Assembly (NCBI GenBank): GCA_010093485.1
Contig: MU001505.1
Span: forward strand, 1,682,809 to 1,746,808
Direction of reading: 5' to 3'
DNA: 64,000 nt
DNA from: Karstenula rhodostoma CBS 690.94
Lineage: Eukaryota > Ascomycota > Dothideomycetes > Pleosporales > Didymosphaeriaceae
Shown one piece after another: positions 22,301 to 35,100 of the stretch. The translations under genes and the position numbers were made by a program. The notes below the pieces were generated by a model, which worked only from the letters and a program-made list of their open reading frames with translations, was not told the origin of the DNA and ran no database searches. Every line of letters begins with the position of its first letter. Positions within the stretch are counted from its first letter, which is position 1.

Positions 22301-22459
22301 AGGTAAGCCCGGGAACGAGACTTGAAAATGACTGCATTCGTTCCGACGTCCTATTCGCTGTCACCCTTGAACTGCTGCTCCCGCCCGCCTTGCACCGCTT
22401 CCATAACTGGCTGTGCGGTGCACTGACACCAGCCCGGCCACAGGCAAACCCTCCTCACC

Positions 22460-22600
22460 TTGGTGTTTCTTAGCCCTCTTCCTTGCCCTCCTCTTTTTCT
22501 CCCCGCCGCAGCACACAACACAAGTCTGCAAACCAGCTATTACTTCGGTACATTACTCCCTCTCTTCTTCTCTTCTTCTCCTACCGCCTCCCCAGCATCT
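22460..22600 (+). promoter_or_regulatory. CT-rich tract upstream of the retropepsin-like gene
   Basis: Dense C/T runs (for example CTCTTCTTCTCTTCTTCTCC near 22560), typical of fungal promoters and transcription start regions. Confidence 0.4.
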
Positions 22601-23345
22601 CGGCTCGTTACACGACTGCGTGCTGCTACGGGCGCGCTGGCCATCGCCTCAGTGCTGCACACTTGTCACGCGAACTTCCAGACAAGCTCCTGCGCGTTCA
22701 CCCTGTCCTCGCCTCGCCGAAACCCAAGCAGCTTTTATCTCTGCACTGCTTCAATACTGACCGGACCCTGCAGGCGCGTTCATCGTTGTCTTAGAACACG
22801 CCTGATACCACAGACCGTGGTTTACTGGCGCGCTGGACATTATCTCAGTACACAACGCTACGCCAGGTCCCATCCAACAAACTCTCTTCGTACCGTTATC
22901 CAGCGAGGTTCTCCCTGGAGGACTACATCCATTATTAAGAGAGCTAAGGGTCAATCTCTCAGTTCTCGAAGCGCAGCATTGCTTAATTCGACATCCACGC
23001 TTCTGTTCTCCTCCTCGCCGCGAAAAAACCCACGCCCGTCCTCCTCCACAGCACCGCACCCTACACAGGTTCACACAGCTGTTGTACCACTGCCACCCCA
23101 GTACACGACTCGCGAGCTCTCCTCGTGCGAGTGCCTGCAGCACTACAACACATCATACATCGCAACTCGTTGATACTATACATACCGTGGTTTCTAAGCT
23201 ACCAACTTCGCCGCAACAGTCATTTGCGGGTCTTGAGCAGCTACCGACGACCTCGGGTCAGAGCCACACAGCCAAGGCCCCGTCGAAGCTTGCCCAACAG
23301 ACCCTCACGGCTACTCCAGTGCCATCCGGCGGACACGATCCCGCC

Positions 23346-24771
23346 ATGGATGAGGCGGCACCCATACAAACAGTGGACACTCCATCCACACCAAGTGCGG
23401 CCCTGGCGCAAAAGGCCCCCCTAAGATTTCAGAGTCGTGGTAGGCAGCAATTCACTCTCTTTATACTCTTGTGAGTAGGGCCTGACTTTGCCATAGGCAA
23501 ATCGATGTCGACTATGGAAGAACACACCCAATCGCTCGTCTATTTGGAGGGGGCTTCCCAGACTCGTCTCGAGTCCACACAGTTTCAAGTACCCGTTGCT
23601 GCTGAGCCGCTCGAGCCACCAATGCAGGCTAGCAGTTCACACAACCTACCCACCATGCATGGCCGCCCGGCTGCCGAAGCATCTCCACGTACCAACTTCC
23701 CCATAACCTCTCCCGGGTCACATTACGAAGGGTACACCGACGGGCCTCGAGTTCCTCATGCTGTGGTTGCCTTATCAGGCGAATTGATTCAGTCTGTGGA
23801 GCCTTCATACACAACTTCCCAATCTACCATCCATACCATTGCGTCTCTTTCTACCACAGAATCATCTCCCACAAGGGCATTGTCTTTGTCAAATGTACGT
23901 GCCCCTTCGGTGGAGGGCACGCTGGCATCACCCGGACGAGGTGTTTGGGGTCGAAAGACTTGGCGACGTATACTCGACAGACTATCTCAATCACCAAAGC
24001 GGAAATTGTTGCGATTTGCGCAGAAGCTACCGGGACCTGCTACGGCACACCCCTATGAGCGCGACATCCATCTCGAGGTGACCCTCGCGAACGGTCAGTC
24101 TTTAAAACGCGTTGTAAGGGCCTTGATCGATATGCATTGCCCTTGTAATCTTGTCAGCCCTTCGACAATCGAACTTCTACCCCCTCTCGCCTATGAATCG
24201 ACTGAACGGGAACGCTACGCTGAGACTCCGGCTGGAATAGCGTATTCAAAAGGACGATTTAAGGCCAGATGGCTTTGTGAGGATAGGGATCTCTTCCAAC
24301 CTGTGTACGATAGGGATGATTTCAGGGTTATGGAACATCCTCTTCGTTGTGAAGTCATCCTAGGCCGACCAGCGATTCGGAAGCATGGTCTGCTTGACGT
24401 TGAGCCCTCATTGCCTCTGGCAGCTCCTTTGCTCGCTCATACTGCCCACCCTCCAGTTGACCGTATGTCTTGCCCCCTCATGACGTCGCTACATGGCTAA
24501 CAAGTGGATAGGTAACCACATCTTGCCGAGAGAGGCTTCAGCTAGAGAAGCACGTCAGCATGAGGCTCGTCAGATGGGGCAATCTCTTGCCTACGAGGTT
24601 CGTTGTCTTTGACCATCGAGTTGCCGAGCTAACAAGTTATCTTAGGATTCACGCCATGCTTATGCACACGACCGAGCGTATCTGTACTTGATGGCGAAAT
24701 ACAGACAAGAGTACGATGCCGTATATGCAGAGGCGCAACGCGAGTTCGACCAGATGCATCGACGACGATGA
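23346..24771 (+). CDS. protein with degenerate retropepsin-like domain
   Basis: Four exons: 23346-23439, 23497-24462, 24512-24597 and 24646-24771. All joints are in phase with CTRAC-type branch sites, giving 423 residues. The first ATG has a good context (CCGCCATGG). Residues 1-190 are Ser/Thr/Pro-rich and probably disordered. A basic patch (RKTWRRILDR) follows. Residues about 215-335 resemble a retroviral-type aspartic protease fold, from a VTLANGQ strand through ALIDMHCPCNLVS to the closing VILGRPAIRKHGLL. The catalytic D-[ST]-G is DMH here, so Asp243 remains but its partners do not, and activity is doubtful. The C-terminal 80 residues are charged and helical (REARQHEAR, QEYDAVYAEAQREFD). 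The domain could descend from a retrotransposon protease, but the introns argue for a resident gene. Upstream exons are possible. The biological role is unknown. Confidence 0.75.
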
Positions 24772-25608
24772 GACCAAGGCTTGAAGGCCGCATCTATCAT
24801 CAGATCCAGCCATTGTATCTTTTGCATGAACGAGAGCCCTCGAGTCCGCATCGAGTCATCTGAAGTATCGTCATTCGTGCAAACGCAATCGCTTCGCATG
24901 GCTGAGCGTATCGCCACATTGGTATAGCGCAAATCGTTTGTGTTCACCCAAACTCCAAAAGAGCATTTCGCTCACCGGGTTCTTGCGTAGCTGTCATGAG
25001 GCTACAAGCTGTTAGCTTTTCTTGTACATACTTTTGGGAATTGCAACCACTCACCTTACAAGACATGGCTCATTCCATTGAGCTTGTTGTCAGTAAGAGG
25101 ATGAACGTGCATCGGGCTCGAACGATATTGAGGTCACCTCTCTCGCCCTCCTAACGTGTCTCCTTTTCATTCTGGTATTCATTCTCTAAGTCATTGTTCT
25201 TCAAAGAGCTTGGATCATGGTTCGGGAATCAAGGTACAGGAAAAAGCATCCATGCAATGTTGGGGGTGGGCGCCTTATCGAGCCGCTTCGTCAGAAGCAA
25301 TAATCCCGCGCTCCGTTCCCACAACAGGGTTCTTTCTGCATATACAAGGATAATGGCATGGCGGCGCCTCGGGCGGCAAGCCGCTTTATATGCTATCAAC
25401 TGCCGTCCCGTTGTTTGTATCAAGAGTTTTTAAATTTTATTACGTACATCATGCATGTATTCGCCTCTCGCTTGGTCACGCTGATTGAGTGGCGTGGCTT
25501 ATTCATACTTCGTGTTATGTATTGGCACAGAAGTATATACAAGGGTCAACTGTGAGAAATCACATGTAATCGGCTGTGAATAACTACTCGCAGCACATTG
25601 CTGTTCCT
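24772..25608. other. intergenic, convergent
   Basis: It lies between the 3' ends of the retropepsin-like gene (plus) and the DUF6594 gene (minus). Only short frames without domains are seen. Confidence 0.6.
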
Positions 25609-26659
25609 TCAGGATTTATCTGCACTTACGAAGACGACCTGAACGGCAGCGAACCTATCCTAGGGTCAGCTTCGAGATTGGAAGCGAGTGTGTGACTTAC
25701 GCTGCAGTTATCGCAAACACTTCTACGCGCTTAGCATTTGTAAATGCGCTCAAGCATAAAGACACTAGCATGTTGAATGCCGCGATGATGCCCAGCCTGG
25801 CAGCGGTTGAGTGTGCTTTGTACAGAATGACTATGGAGCCTATCGGGAGCAGAGACGCGATCACGCTTGTCATCCAATATGTTATCCGCATGACTTTCAC
25901 GTCTTCGTAGCCGATAATGCCCCGCATGTCTGCTCGCGACGACCTCAAAAAGCAAGAGCAACCACAACGAACCAGCTTTGTGATCGCATTGTCCACTACC
26001 CAGTTGGAGAAAGGATCCTCTTTCTTCCTTGGGCATAGGCTCGCAAGATCGGCACTGTGTGAATGTGGCTCTGAAAGGGAACCCCATATCGTAGCGTCGG
26101 GACCGAGTAGACAGAGATCCATGTGCTCCTGGCTATGCAGAAAACGCTGCATATACTTGAGATCGTATTGGTCAGGCTCTGGGTATGACAGTACTCGAGA
26201 CTGTTGTATGAGCGCCTCATCTGTTCGAAACATTAGCAGCAGTCTCGCAGTTTTCTTTATTTCACAATACGTACTGTACTGCCACAGAGTTTCCCTGATT
26301 CTATGCACGAGGTCCAGCTGCTTTGAGTCGCCGTTATTTCGAGAGTTGCGTAAGTGATACCAGTTTAGTGCATATTTGGCTTTGGCTTCGACACTGCTGC
26401 TGTGGTCTTCTGCCTGTTGTTTTCGTAGCTCATCCTCGAGCAGGACGAGTTCTGCTTGAAGGTAGAGAAGGTTCTCCGCATTTAGTCCCCCAAACCGACG
26501 AAACATAGCCAGTTCTGGCCGTTTCTCTATCTGTGCTGCTAACATCGGGTAGCCTTTCGGTTTATTTTGAGATGCGTTGCTTGAGGCTCTCGACGTCGTA
26601 TCTACGGATGTCATTGGGTAGCCATTTGGAATAGGTGGTGGGTCATGTTTCGGATCCAT
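25609..26659 (-). CDS. DUF6594 membrane protein
   Basis: Three exons on the minus strand: 26659-26275, 26220-25701 and 25654-25609, giving 316 residues. The first intron (54 nt) is in frame and could be mistaken for coding, but removing it restores the continuous YNEALIQQSRVLS helix of the family. The second intron restores the C-terminal FAAVQVVFVS segment. The N-terminal signature (GYPMLAAQIEKRPELAMFRRFGGLN, about 34-58, then NLLYLQAEL) and the long charged helical region match fungal DUF6594 proteins. Three hydrophobic segments close the protein (about 240-264, 270-288 and 294-312). The family is large and often lineage-expanded in filamentous ascomycetes, and its biochemical function is not established. 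This copy looks intact. Confidence 0.88.
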
Positions 26660-29600
26660 CGGTCTTAGAGTACGCTGCCGACCAAGTGAAGTAACTGAAA
26701 GGTTAGGGTTGAACGATTTGGATCCGTCGTCAAGCTATTTACACCACGAGTTCAAATAGATGCCAGTGAAGGACCTCTGACTTCAGGCAGCGAGCCCTAA
26801 TCTTGACCGGAAGACTTCTGAGGGTGTACAGCCATTGGAACTGCCGTAAGAGTGGGCGTCCGGTTGCATCTGAGTATGCATCATGCATCTACTGAGCTTT
26901 CCAGGGCCAATTCGACAGGGCTGAGGACAATATATCAAGAAGCAGGCGCAAGGAAAGAAACCCCAACTTCAGGAAAGCGAATTATATCAGCAATCGATAT
27001 TATTTAAGGATACATATAGGATGGCTTAAGTATATCAAGGTAGCTTTCGATCCAAGTTACGATAACACCAACAGTAGCTAAACATGTCTCCTTATCGATT
27101 GCGTTACTTGAAAATGATGTCCTATTGAAAGACAGCGGCTCCTCTGCGCTAAATATTGTAGTGCGCTTGTCGTGGAGGGCCTACATGATACCCGATTCGC
27201 TGAGATAAGAAGGCCCCCTGAACTCGCATTCACCGGTGGCGTAGCTGCCTTGTTTCGAACGACGAATCAAATGTAACTTCATATGCAGCTTTCGGACATT
27301 ACCAATAAAGTCCAACCTCGCCTAGCATATGATGCAAGCCTGGATCAACAAACGCATCATACAATGGTTCGACCAATCAAAGTCATTGTCACAGAAGCCA
27401 CAACGAGTACGAATCTCTGATTGTCCTGCAGTGCACAGACCGTGATGCACGCAAGAACCAATCGCATCTCCGTATGACCCGCACTGTGTACCGTATGCCA
27501 CGGGTGCTTCGGTGTGCAGCCTAAGCTGCAACTCTTTGATCATAGCCACAAATGATCCCGACCCGGTGAACCGCCAATGCCAGCTGGGCAGGACTCTGCA
27601 TCACCCTCAGGCTTACTTGCACAGCCTGGTTGATGCGGCAGGACTCGTGTCTCTTCACCGCATCAACTGCACTTGCACGCTATCGAGATTGCGCATTTCT
27701 GCTCCGATTTTCCAGCGCAGAATGTTCTCATGTTTCCCACTAAAGCCACGAACTAAGTCAAAGGTCCGTTCCGCATCGGCAACGCTCGGGAGGGTGGAGT
27801 TGATGATCCATCGCTAACATGACACCACATATAGCATCGGAGGCCCACAACCCAAAGAACGCACACGATAGAGATCAACGCCAACTCAGACAGTGGAACA
27901 TATATCTGGAGATCAGCAGCCGTATCGTACGATGAATCAACGGACGAGAATGTCGTCTCACGATACTTGGTCACCGAAATACTTAAAAAGCCCATCTGTC
28001 CGATTGACGAGGAGAAGAGAAGATCATGCCGGACAACAAAGGATGTCAGTGGATACACAGAGTTGGTTTGGTGTGTGGACAATAGTAGACACGTACAGTC
28101 AACGGGGTTCTTCGTGTCATCGGAATATAGACCCAGATACGATGTGGTGTTCGGCCGGATAGGCACCAACAGATCACAAACAGCTTCAAAGAAGGCCCAA
28201 TAACTTTGCTCGGTTGATGCATCGGTACTTTTACGCAAACAGCTACGGCACCGTACTAGTGTTGTGGACTTTCTATTGAACTTCACGACCGACCGACTTA
28301 ACGACTTGGATTCTTACTTTGAAACTTTTGAATGGCTCAATAAATTCTGCACGAGAAGGGCATCATCTAAGGAAGACTTTTATTTATTAAAAGACTATTG
28401 CGACGTGCGAATATATGGAGTACAGTCACGGCCTTGCTTATACATTGCCACGGTTGGGGATTCACAATGTCGGCCAGCAGGAACATGAGGGCTTTTCAAA
28501 GCAGTGTACGTGGACTTAGCAAGAATGCCTATTCGTCTACATATCCTTTCTTTACCGAGACCTAGCCTATCCGGCTGGAAGTCTAACTTAGGTGCAGAAT
28601 CTCGTCGACATATTGGAGGCTTGTGAAAATGGTGTAGCGGTTTGACTGCAAGATGCAAGCGAGACACATAAATCTGAGCCCACGTAGTCTCTAACGACTC
28701 TTAGTGTCTTAGCAAAAGCCTGATTCGCGAAGTAGTTCGATCCACACTGGGTATTTTCAAAGATCATGTGATCGAAATCAGCAACAAACGAGATGAACGC
28801 CTTTTGAAGCTTCAATACGATACTGAGATAATACTGTGTCGCGGTTTCCACATTTTCTCGATCGCCGCTTATCACTTGAACTATGTTTTAGAGAGTACGT
28901 CACTTCCAGGACTCAGTGTTAACACTGCTTAGAGACAGTTACCAGCGGCTTCAAATTCCAATGCCCTAAACGAAGCGTGGGCCGGGCCACCTCCTTGCAT
29001 TGCTTCCCTATAGGTCCTGAGCCTGCCCAGTACGTTCTTCGCACCCGACTATATTGGCCAGGCGTAGACCAGACCTTTTTCATTGACAGTTTTGGTTTTG
29101 AGTTATCAGCTAGGGGGACAGATTGTTTGATCATATTTGTACTCCTCACGATAACCTTATATTTTCGCCATTTCTTTCCTCTAGATTGAAAGTAATCGAC
29201 ATCACTAATTCTTGGGCTTGTGGTAATGAAAGCTTCTCTATAACACGGGTGTGATTGCCAGCGACGGCGACGAAGCAAGCACCAAGACAGCATGAGCTAG
29301 CAAGAATCATACTAGGAGCCAAACGCTCAGTATGATCGCGAGCTCGAGCACGTGGTAGCCTCCCTCCAGCCCTTCTGAAACTTTTTAGTACTTCTTCGTG
29401 GCCACACGGCTCATTTTAATCACGTGGGGGCCCCGGGGTCGCGGAAGACAATAGGGAGGCGCCCGTAGGTGTCCGTAGGGTTTGGTCTATATCTCCATTC
29501 TACCCGATGATGTCGTTGTTGCCATGCTAAATACTACCGAGGACTTCAAGACTGGAGTACCGTCAGGGCTAAGATATTCCTTCAGGATTCTTTGCACGTG

Positions 29601-30069
29601 CTAGACAGCGCTTCGTGGGAGATGGTTCACGGAGTGTGCGAGCAGAGGTCTGGTTTCTTATAGTTCCCTTATTTTGAGAGAAGCCGTCATACTCCAGGGT
29701 GGAGGTCGCAAGCACATCACACAGCTTGTTGGCATCTCCACGTAGAGCGATAGTTATTAATTTCTCTTCTATCGTGTTGCAGACTACAACCCGAAGCAGC
29801 TCATAGGTCGAGATCAGGCTACAAAAAACGAGGAGTTTGAATCGCAGATCAATATGTTTTTCGGATGTCTTCCAGTGTGCGTTTGATTCTTGCACCCCAA
29901 CCAGATGTTTATTAAGCACAATGATATCAGACCAAGCACATGCAACATACTGTTCGTCCGTGGTAGGCTCATTGTCAGAAATTCTGGTTTAATCTGGCAA
30001 GTCTAGCGGTGGAGACAAGAGTAGCGAAGCCTTTTTCTGATCCACAGTAGTCGCACATGTATGGGAAAT
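26660..30069. other. 3.4-kb stretch, no intact gene; possibly decayed
   Basis: More AT-rich than the flanks. Minus-strand frames at 27753-28286 (177 codons, with a hydrophobic segment near ALISIVCVLWVVGLRCY), 28588-28875 (95 codons), 28919-29293 (124 codons) and 29569-29919 (116 codons) have protein-like composition but no recognised domain, and I could not join them convincingly. The 27753-28286 frame may contain introns; for example a GTACGT site follows the NPVD codons. It could be one or more degraded genes. Confidence 0.4.
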
Positions 30070-31247
30070 TTACAAGATCTTCGCTTTTCCACCGGAAGCA
30101 TCGACCACACTCCCACTGATCCACTACATACTATCAGCACCATACATTATACATTATGCATATTTTACTCACCCTTGCCTTCTCACTGACAAGCAGACCG
30201 ACCACGCCCGCGACGTCCTCAACTTCCCCGATACGGTTGGCAACTGCCACTTCGGCCGCATCGGAAGTTTCGAGCTTGTCTCGAAACTCGCGAGGAATTC
30301 TACTATAGGCCTCTGTTTTGGTGAAGCCGACGCTGACCGAGTTGAAGGTCGTGCTTTCCATCCCGGGCCGGTTGCCTAGCTCGTCTGCCCACTTCCTGTA
30401 TGCAGGTCAGAGACAAGGATGGGGATGTGCAAGTCAGAATATGAGGGCGCAGAGTCCACAAAGACGCCACATACAAGCGCAGATACAATGAAACCGCAAC
30501 TCACCGCATCAAGCACTCAAGCGCAGCCTTCGATGCCGCATAAATCGCCCTACACCCATTAGCACCATCCCCTCCCTTCCTTTTTCCATATGGAAACTCA
30601 CCCACCATCCGGCCTCCTCGCCCTCACACCCTCACTGCTAACCGCCACCACCCTTCCTCCTCCCCTGAACACACCCTCCCTCACAAACCGCTCCACTAGT
30701 ACCACCGGAAACCTTACATTCCCCGCAAAAGTCAAGTCTACAACATCCGGCCGCACGCTCCCCTCGCCCATCTTCGCGAGCGTCATCACCGCCGCGTTAA
30801 AAACCACGATGTCGAGCTTGCCGGCGAAGTGCGTGGTCAGTGCTTCGAAGATGGTGTTCACTTCGCTGGCGGTGTCGGGGGCGGCGATGTTGCAGCTCAG
30901 ACCTATGAACCTGGGCGGTGCGATGGCGGGGGAAGCGCTGGGACTGGAACTGGAGGAGTAGAGCGCGGTTAGTTGTTCGGCGAGGGCGGAGAAGAGCGTG
31001 GCAGAGGGAGTCGTGGAGTAGCTGCCTATGATTGAGGCGCCGCGGGTTGCGAGCTCGATGGTGATGGCGCGGCCGATGCCTTTTGTTGCGCCGCTGTACG
31101 TGTAGAGGGTCAGACTGGGTCCTGGGATGGAGGTGGATTTGGTGCTAAGAGAAGCTTTACGAACGTTACCAGTGCGATCTTGCCGGCGAGATCTTGCTCT
31201 TGGAGCCTGAGGGGTTGGGGCAGGACAGGTGCGTTAGGAGCGGACAT
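30070..31247 (-). CDS. short-chain dehydrogenase/reductase (SDR), classical type
   Basis: Five exons on the minus strand: 31247-31165, 31093-30602, 30549-30505, 30395-30173 and 30123-30070, joined in phase to 298 residues. Splicing of the first intron creates the dinucleotide-binding motif TGATKGIG (28-35). Asn127-Ala-Ala follows the fourth strand. Ser180/Ser181, Tyr195 and Lys199 (YAASK, created by the second splice) form the catalytic set. The last exon gives WISGSVVDASGG, the usual SDR C-terminal strand. An NAD(P)-dependent alcohol or keto substrate is expected, but the specificity cannot be read. A Ser-rich insertion (about 74-83) lengthens the loop after the second strand. The sequence is intact and shows no RIP-type stops, although it lies only 2 kb from the mutated isochore. 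Confidence 0.9.
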
Positions 31248-32061
31248 GATGGGAAAACTTCTCGTCTTTTAGGATAGAGTGTAGATATAGCCATCGAGAG
31301 AGCGATTAGACATAGGAAATATGTATTTACTCTGCATGTCTACTTGTTGTTTGTTGCGGTGCCCCTCATGGTCGTGACCCCACATTATGGACCCCACCAG
31401 AATAAGTGCAGTCTGGCGGAGGGCTGGAAGATGCATCTGGTAGTCGTAGCGCAACATCACCCAGAAAACCGAGATAGTATGCAGGGAGTGATGATCTACC
31501 ATGCATGACGGGCATTCAATGCTTCCCGTTCGTTGTTTCTTCAAATGTGGTTTCTGGCCGCTACGACTGCGAAAAGGACATTGAAACTAGGTCTTGAGAA
31601 TTTATGATATTTATTAACGGTATATTGTTTACGTTTCCAATGTCACGCATACTTGTGAAGGGTTTCCTACGTCGGCTCGCTCTGCTTCGTCCTACTTGCG
31701 TACGAAGTCCGACCTGGAGTCAGAAAAACGTGTTGATACTCGAAAATTATCGGTTTCGGCCTAATCACGGAGCATCACTGTGCGATTTGTTAATATAACC
31801 TTTTACGCTGTGGGTGTAGTCTGCATAGTTTGACGCCTCGGACATATCTCGGGGAGGTATAAGGCGTTATTCGCTCGTTCCGCGGTCCCACAATTGGGAT
31901 GGCGTGTGCTTCAGCGCTTGCTTATCTATTGTTATCGCCCCGCAAGCGTCCGCGCCGATGCTTGCTTATGGGCTCCAGCTATCGCAGAAAGGTACCACAG
32001 TGCTCTCCTATGATATATACGTCTTTTCCGAATTTTTTAGAACAACAGTTCTCAATTTCAT
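31248..32061. other. intergenic between SDR and tRNA
   Basis: Short frames only; no domain or repeat is recognised. GC content falls towards the tRNA. Confidence 0.6.
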
Positions 32062-32150
32062 GTCGGCGTGGCGCAATGGTAGCGCGTTGGACTTCTAGAT
32101 GCTCAGCATGAGAGATCCAAAGGCTGTGGGTTCGAGCCCCACCGTCGATG
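32062..32150 (+). tRNA. tRNA-Arg(TCT) with 17-nt intron
   Basis: A full cloverleaf can be drawn: acceptor GTCGGCG pairs with CGTCGAT (with G-T pairs), the D arm is GCGC/GCGC, the anticodon stem is TTGGA/TCCAA with anticodon TCT at 32094-32096, and the T arm is GTGGG-TTCGAGC-CCCAC. The intron lies at the canonical place one base 3' of the anticodon (32098-32114). Discriminator base G is at 32150. Confidence 0.93.
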
Positions 32151-32180
32151 GTGAAGCAAATCCTACGAAGTCGAGGTTCC

Positions 32181-32190
32181 TTTTTTTTTT
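32181..32190 (+). terminator. RNA polymerase III T-run terminator
   Basis: Ten consecutive T, 30 bp after the tRNA 3' end. RIP-type sequence begins directly after it. Confidence 0.8.
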
Positions 32191-35100
32191 ACTGTCTTTA
32201 CCTTAGCTAATACTAAGATATATTAGTAGAGAAATAAACCCTATTACTACCTTCTCTTCTTCTTACTAGGCTTATAATATAAAACTTAAAGCCTTAATAT
32301 TAATATCTTTCTATTTAAGACTTTTATACTGCGTACTAATAGATAAAAGGACTAAAAAAGTAGCTTAGGCACGCCTAGCGTCTATATATAGGCTAACTAA
32401 ATATACCTATTAACTATACCTACTATAGCGTGCGTCCTATAAAACTACGTATAATATAGTAAGTAGAAATATAATAATAAGTATATAGGTTTATATAATC
32501 TAGATACTCTACTAGTTATAACTTACTATATTTAGGAAAATATTCTAAAGGATAGTTATAGTAACTAAATTAAAGATAGTAGCTATAGTACTAAAGAAGA
32601 CTAGGCTAATAGCTATAATATAAATATAGGTATAGTCTATAGTCCTAGATAGAGAAGTATTAGCTATAAAGAAGTATTAGCTAAAGAAATAGTCTTTATA
32701 GAGGGGATACCTACTTTATAATATAAGTTTATAAATTAAATTAGTTATATAATAACTATAGGGCATTAACTTAGATAAAGGTAGATAATTAGTAGGCCTA
32801 GTCCTAGGTAACTCTATTTTATATACTAACAGTCTTAAGTACTTTATCTCTATAGTAAAATAAATACCGGTAAACCTATATATACACCTAAGTAGTGTAC
32901 TTAAAATTTACTAAATCCTAATAATATCTTTATTATAGGAACCTTTAAGCCTATACTTTATAACTCTATATTATATTACTACTTTAGGTTTAAGATCTAT
33001 TCCTATACCTCTTTATTTAGGCCTACTATTTTAGAGAGCTATATAAAATATAATAACTAGAAATTATCTTAAGGAGTACTATAAGGAAAGCCTTAAATTA
33101 TTTTAAGTATACCTTAATAATAAAAATTTTATAGTATATATAATAAGATAGCCACACTCTATCTTTATAGATACCTATAAGTATATAATATACTACTTAG
33201 TAGAGTATATTATACCTACTATAGGTACTAAATATAAAGGTGCTAGTAGTAACGCCACTGGCGGTACCCTAAAGAAGGCGCGTGTTAAAAAGACTAGAGA
33301 CAGCGTAGCTAATAGCTATAATAAGAAGAATAGTAGAGATAAAAAGAATACTAATAACTAGAAACTAATTATAAATATTACTATATTTACTATTAATAAT
33401 AATATATATAACTACCTTTAAATTTTTTAGTAAACTAGTTTTATTATAGCCTTCCTTTTACTATAAGTAGATTAGGCGCGAGTGAATTAGATATACCTAG
33501 TAGAGATCTAGGCTACTAATATTATAGACTTAGCTATATTACTTATATCCCTTTTAGTAAATACTAATAAGCTAAATTAAGAGATAGGAACTAGCTATAA
33601 AGTGTAGTTATTTTATATACTATTATAGCACTATATAAAGGAGATACTTACGCCAGGAGGGGGGGGGAGCTATACCTTTTCTATAGGTACTAACTAAGTA
33701 GAGATACTATAAGCCTAGCTCTAGGTAGTATAAGTATAGAGCGATAACTAGCCAGCTTACTAGATAGTAGAGATAACCTTTATAAATATTAGGAAGTAGG
33801 CTAAGATTAATTTTAAGATTGTAATTCTAACTAAAGAGTTTAGACCTAGCTACCTTTTTATCTTAAATAAGCCTTTTATATAAGCTTTCCTATTAAATAG
33901 AATTACTAAATCTAGAGTGTATTATAATAATACCTTATATTACCTCTATAATTTATAGCTATAAGAGTATATTAATATAGAGTACCTATTTAACTTTAGC
34001 TAGACTATAGTTAACTATCTCTTACACCTATTTACTAATACTTAAAGGTCTAATACTAACTAGATATATTAACTATAAGACGCGCTAGCTAGAGGTAGCT
34101 CCTAGTAACTTTTAGTAGGGTATAGGTATTATTTACTCTTATACTCTCTCTTATTTATTAATAATATTTAAGGCGTTTATAATACCTATATTACTTATTC
34201 TTATATTCTTTCCCTAGCCCGAACTTTTTATAGGAGATATCTTATAGGTTCTATTTTATATAAGCTATATATTAGATATAAGTAAGGGTAGTAATAGTAT
34301 AATATACTATCCTTTACTATAGTACCTAATTAAGTAACTTATATAGAAACTTTAATATACTCTCTATTCTTTCTAACGCAATATAATATATTATATAATA
34401 CTCTACTATTACTACTTATCTAATTTTAAAGTCTAGTAAATATAGTATTTTCTATCTTTAAGTAATAAATTATATATTTAGATATTATACTAAAATAATA
34501 GAGTTAGATATAAACTTTATTAACCTCCCTTAAAGAAGAGTATTCCTATCTTAATAAATAATTAATATTAATTCTTCACGAGCTTATAGAAGCCGCGGTA
34601 AAACTTAATAAGGGAGCTTAGTATAGTACTAATATATAAGTATTTTAAACCTTAATAGATAATTATATAGAGATATAGAGAATATAGCTTATAGATATAT
34701 ATATATTTAGTATAAGTCTAGCTACTAAAGCTAGTATAGCTAGTTTAGTAGATAAAATAGGTATAGTTATATTTTTATTTACTAACTAGTTTAAGTAATC
34801 TAATAGGAAGGGCTATAAGTATATAATAAGTATAGTAGCTTATAATAATATATATATTATATATTTATAGTATATAAAACCTTATTCTTATCCTTCTATC
34901 TACCCCTTATATATTTATATTATTCCTTAAACTGTCTTAGGTTCCTCCTAATACTTTAGAGATATAATATCCTAATTCTCTTTTACCTCTATACTAAATA
35001 TAATACCCTTAAACACTACTTACTCTCTTACTCCTATAGATAAAATACCCTAAGAAGTAGTAAATATTAAGCTCCTAAAAGGCCTTATTAAGTAGAAATC

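Larger units (their letters stand above)
18098..23345. other. 5.2-kb stretch without a recognisable gene
   Basis: Several frames of 80-240 codons occur (for example 18485-18889 minus, 20413-20811 plus, 21281-21655 minus and 22460-23173 plus), but none has a recognisable motif, and several overlap on opposite strands. It contains a 14-bp minisatellite at 19266-19377. From about 22460 it becomes pyrimidine-rich, which fits the promoter and leader of the gene starting at 23346. The frame of that gene is open back to at least 23052 without an ATG, so an upstream coding exon remains possible. Confidence 0.5.

Noticed and set aside
27753..28286. 177-codon minus-strand frame as a real gene
   Set aside because: No domain, uncertain start and possible introns; kept only as a possible decayed gene in the region entry.
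29975..30121. Minus-strand 48-codon frame with a CxxC...CxxC zinc-ribbon look
   Set aside because: It is the out-of-frame shadow of the last SDR exon (30070-30123). Splicing from 30173 to 30123 gives the standard SDR C-terminus, and the Cys frame has no start codon.
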